This document shows positions 13,370-16,253 of a DNA stretch of 16,253 bases, piece by piece (positions within the stretch are counted from its first letter, which is position 1; the number at the start of each line of letters is the position of its first letter). The notes beneath the pieces are model-generated. The model was not told the DNA's origin. It worked only from the letters and a program-made list of their open reading frames with translations, and did not search any database. A program made the position numbers and the translations under genes. Origin of the DNA: an uncultured delta proteobacterium (GTDB taxonomy: Bacteria; Myxococcota_A; Bradymonadia; REDH01); contig CAIQPA010000201.1 of NCBI GenBank assembly GCA_903873545.1, forward strand, positions 1 to 16,253, given 5' to 3'.

Positions 13370-15490
13370 GTGACCGAATCGCTCAAACATATGCGCAACA
13401 TTGGCATCATGGCGCACATCGACGCTGGCAAGACCACCGTCACGGAGCGCATCCTCTATTACACGGGGCGCACCCACAAGATTGGCGAGGTCCATGACGG
13501 TGCTGCCACGATGGACTGGATGGTGCAGGAACAGGAGCGCGGGATCACCATCACCGCGGCAGCCACAACCTGCTTCTGGAACGACCACCGCATCAACATC
13601 ATCGATACACCGGGTCACGTAGACTTCACCATTGAGGTCGAACGGTCGCTGCGGGTTCTCGATGGGGCGATCGGTGTGTTCTGTGCCGTAGCCGCGGTGC
13701 AGCCGCAGTCGGAAACGGTCTGGCGTCAGGCGAATCGCTACGGCGTTCCCCGGATCGCGTTCGTCAACAAGATGGACCGGGTCGGAGCAGATTTCGATCA
13801 CGTACTCACCAAGATGCGCGAGCGGCTCAAGTGCCAGCCTGTTGCGCTGCAGCTCCCCATGGGACAGGCGGAGACCTTTGTCGGGCAGATAGACCTGCTC
13901 AAGATGAAGGCCTACCGTTATGACTCAGAGTCACTTGGGGCCTCGATTCTCGAGGAGGAGATACCAGAGGAGTTCCTGAGCGATGCGACCGCCGCGCGAG
14001 AGCGCATGGTCGAAGCCATTGCGGATGGCGACGATGATATCGCGACGCGGTTTCTCGAGGGCGAAGCGATCGCGACAGAGGACCTCCGTGCCGCGATCCG
14101 CAGAGGGTGCCTTGCGCTGACGCTTGTACCAGTTCTTCTGGGCTCGGCCTTCAAAAACAAAGGTGTTCAGCCGCTCCTCGACGCAGTCGTAGACTATCTG
14201 CCGTCGCCGGTGGACGTGAAGCCGGTCCGCGGACTTAAGCCCGCCTCTGTAAAGGCAGTCGAAGCAGTCCCACGGCCCTTCGAGGATGGTGACTACGAGA
14301 CCCGGCCAGCAGATGCCTCAGCTCCCTTCGCGGCGCTTGCGTTCAAGATCATGAACGATCCCTACGTGGGTACGCTGACCTACTTCCGTGTCTACAGTGG
14401 CACCTTCTCTGCCGGCTCCGTTGCGAACAATCCGGGCAAGGACAAGCGGGAGCGGGTCACCCGTCTGCTTCAGATGCATGCGAACAAGCGCGAAGACGTG
14501 GAGTCAGCCTCGGCGGGTGAGATCGTTGCCGCCGTCGGGCTGCGCTACACCACCACGGGCGATACGCTGTGCGATGAGAAGGCTCCGATCATCCTGGAGC
14601 GCATGGTCTTTCCTGAGCCGGTCATCTCGATCGTCATCGAGCCTCGTACGAAGGCAGATCAGGAGAAGCTCGCGCAGAGCCTGCAGCGTCTTGCTGTGGA
14701 AGACCCGTCTTTCCGTGTGTCGGCTGACGCGGAGACCGGGCAGACGCTGATATCGGGGATGGGCGAGCTGCACCTCGAAATCATCGTCGATCGCCTCATG
14801 CGCGAGTTCAAGGTCGATGCGGCGATTGGTAAGCCTCAGGTCGCCTACCGTGAGACGGTCGGCGCGGTAGCACAGGGCGAGGGCAAGTTCATTCGTCAGA
14901 TGGTCGGCAAGGGCCAGTACGGCCATGTCTGGCTTGAAGTGGCGCCCACACCCCGGGGCAGCGGCATCACCTTCAGCAACACTGCGAAGGAAGAGGCTGT
15001 CCCAGCCATCTACGTCGCGGCCGTAGAGAAGGGTGTGCGCGAGTCCGCCGATAACGGCGCCCTAATCGGCTATCCGATGCTGGATGTGTCGGTGAAGCTG
15101 TTCGACGGATCTTTCGACTTGGCAGACTCTTCAGAGCAGGCGTTCCGGATCGCAGGCTCACTGGCCTTCCGGGAGGCAGCGCGCCGTTCCGTCGTGCAGC
15201 TGCTCGAGCCTGTCTTCGATGTGGAAGTCACTGTTCCTGAAGAACATTTAGGAGATGTCATCGGCGATATCAACCGCCGCAGAGGCCATGTCGTCGACAT
15301 CGAAGAGAACTTCGGCCTGAAGGCGATTCGTGCACAAGTGCCATTGTCTGAAATGTTCGGTTATGCTACAAGCGTCCGCTCCCTTACGCAGGGCAGAGCC
15401 AGTTACGCGATGCAGTTTCACCATTACGAGCCCGTTCCTCGCACCGTTCAAGAAGTGATCGTTGCGAAGGCCGGGGGTTCGTTGTCCTAA
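13370..15490 (+). CDS. fusA: Elongation factor G (atypical domain IV tips)
   Basis: 706 residues (E. coli 704), full length. EF-G is the GTPase that drives tRNA-mRNA translocation and, with RRF, ribosome recycling. GTP motifs are intact: AHIDAGKT (15-22), QERGITI (55-61), DTPGH (79-83), NKMD (133-136) and GSAFKNKG. Later domains carry MGELHLEI, GKPQVAYRET and SEMFGYAT. Three departures from the family are visible. GG is replaced by A108-A109 in CAVAAVQPQ. The domain IV loop usually QSGGRGQYG is QMVGKGQYG (510-518). The tip normally GSYHxVDSSE reads GSFDLADSSE, with D583 in place of the conserved His. The start is GTG with no clear Shine-Dalgarno sequence; ATG at 13391 would lose only seven residues. 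Codons such as ATA, AGA, TTA, CTA and TCA are used more than in neighbouring genes. It may be a specialised or transferred EF-G; full-length domain architecture argues against a pseudogene. Confidence 0.95.
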   Translation: MTESLKHMRNIGIMAHIDAGKTTVTERILYYTGRTHKIGEVHDGAATMDWMVQEQERGITITAAATTCFWNDHRINIIDTPGHVDFTIEVERSLRVLDGAIGVFCAVAAVQPQSETVWRQANRYGVPRIAFVNKMDRVGADFDHVLTKMRERLKCQPVALQLPMGQAETFVGQIDLLKMKAYRYDSESLGASILEEEIPEEFLSDATAARERMVEAIADGDDDIATRFLEGEAIATEDLRAAIRRGCLALTLVPVLLGSAFKNKGVQPLLDAVVDYLPSPVDVKPVRGLKPASVKAVEAVPRPFEDGDYETRPADASAPFAALAFKIMNDPYVGTLTYFRVYSGTFSAGSVANNPGKDKRERVTRLLQMHANKREDVESASAGEIVAAVGLRYTTTGDTLCDEKAPIILERMVFPEPVISIVIEPRTKADQEKLAQSLQRLAVEDPSFRVSADAETGQTLISGMGELHLEIIVDRLMREFKVDAAIGKPQVAYRETVGAVAQGEGKFIRQMVGKGQYGHVWLEVAPTPRGSGITFSNTAKEEAVPAIYVAAVEKGVRESADNGALIGYPMLDVSVKLFDGSFDLADSSEQAFRIAGSLAFREAARRSVVQLLEPVFDVEVTVPEEHLGDVIGDINRRRGHVVDIEENFGLKAIRAQVPLSEMFGYATSVRSLTQGRASYAMQFHHYEPVPRTVQEVIVAKAGGSLS

Positions 15491-15510
15491 TCGTTGACCA
15501 AAACCAGAAG

Positions 15511-15518
15511 AGAGGAAG
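15511..15518 (+). promoter_or_regulatory. Strong ribosome binding site of the second tuf
   Basis: AGAGGAAG contains AGGA ending 6 bases before the ATG at 15523. It contrasts with fusA immediately upstream, which has no comparable site, and fits the high EF-Tu level cells need. Confidence 0.7.
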
Positions 15519-15522
15519 CGTC

Positions 15523-16253
<731 letters not shown>

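Noticed and set aside
15494..15522. TTGACC before the second tuf as a promoter.
   Set aside because: No -10-like hexamer lies 16-18 bases downstream; that stretch is the tuf ribosome binding site.

Overview
This window is a classic bacterial information-processing cluster, all on the + strand. The order is tuf (3' end) - tRNA-Trp - secE - nusG - rplK - rplA - rplJ - rplL - rpoB - rpoC - rpsL - rpsG - fusA - tuf (5' part). The DNA is GC-rich, with strong C/G preference at third codon positions. RpoC carries a large trigger-loop insertion of the proteobacterial kind. From memory, the RpoB and RpoC N-termini resemble those of myxobacteria and related former Deltaproteobacteria (Myxococcota, Bradymonadota, Desulfobacterota). 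That assignment is an inference with moderate to low confidence; no database was searched.

Region 1 (1-1254) holds the EF-Tu C-terminus, then tRNA-Trp (CCA anticodon), secE and nusG. No intrinsic terminator is visible between tuf and the tRNA, so the tRNA may be cut out of a longer transcript. There is no rpmG between the tRNA and secE. Region 2 (1255-3615) is the L11-L1-L10-L12 ribosomal stalk set. A convincing intrinsic terminator sits in the rplJ leader, downstream of folded RNA that fits an L10-type autoregulatory leader. Region 3 (3616-12253) is rpoBC. It is preceded by a 338-base leader with an attenuator-like hairpin, a weak promoter candidate and a prominent unexplained 10-bp hairpin. 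rpoC ends at a strong terminator. Region 4 (12311-16253) is the str operon, with a good sigma70-like promoter before rpsL.

Together the genes supply RNA polymerase (beta, beta'), the transcription factor that couples polymerase to ribosomes (NusG), ribosomal stalk and decoding-centre proteins, the translocation and delivery GTPases, and one subunit of the Sec translocon.

I found no defence system, mobile element, CRISPR array or obvious novel system. The most unusual feature is fusA. Its EF-G departs from the family at both tips of domain IV, including Asp where the normally conserved tip His (E. coli H583) is expected. Its codon use is far less biased than its neighbours', it starts with GTG without a visible Shine-Dalgarno sequence, and two stable hairpins separate it from rpsG. 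This suggests a specialised or replaced EF-G in the canonical slot. The other points of interest are the leader RNA structures before rplJ and rpoB, and a T-stem mismatch in tRNA-Trp.
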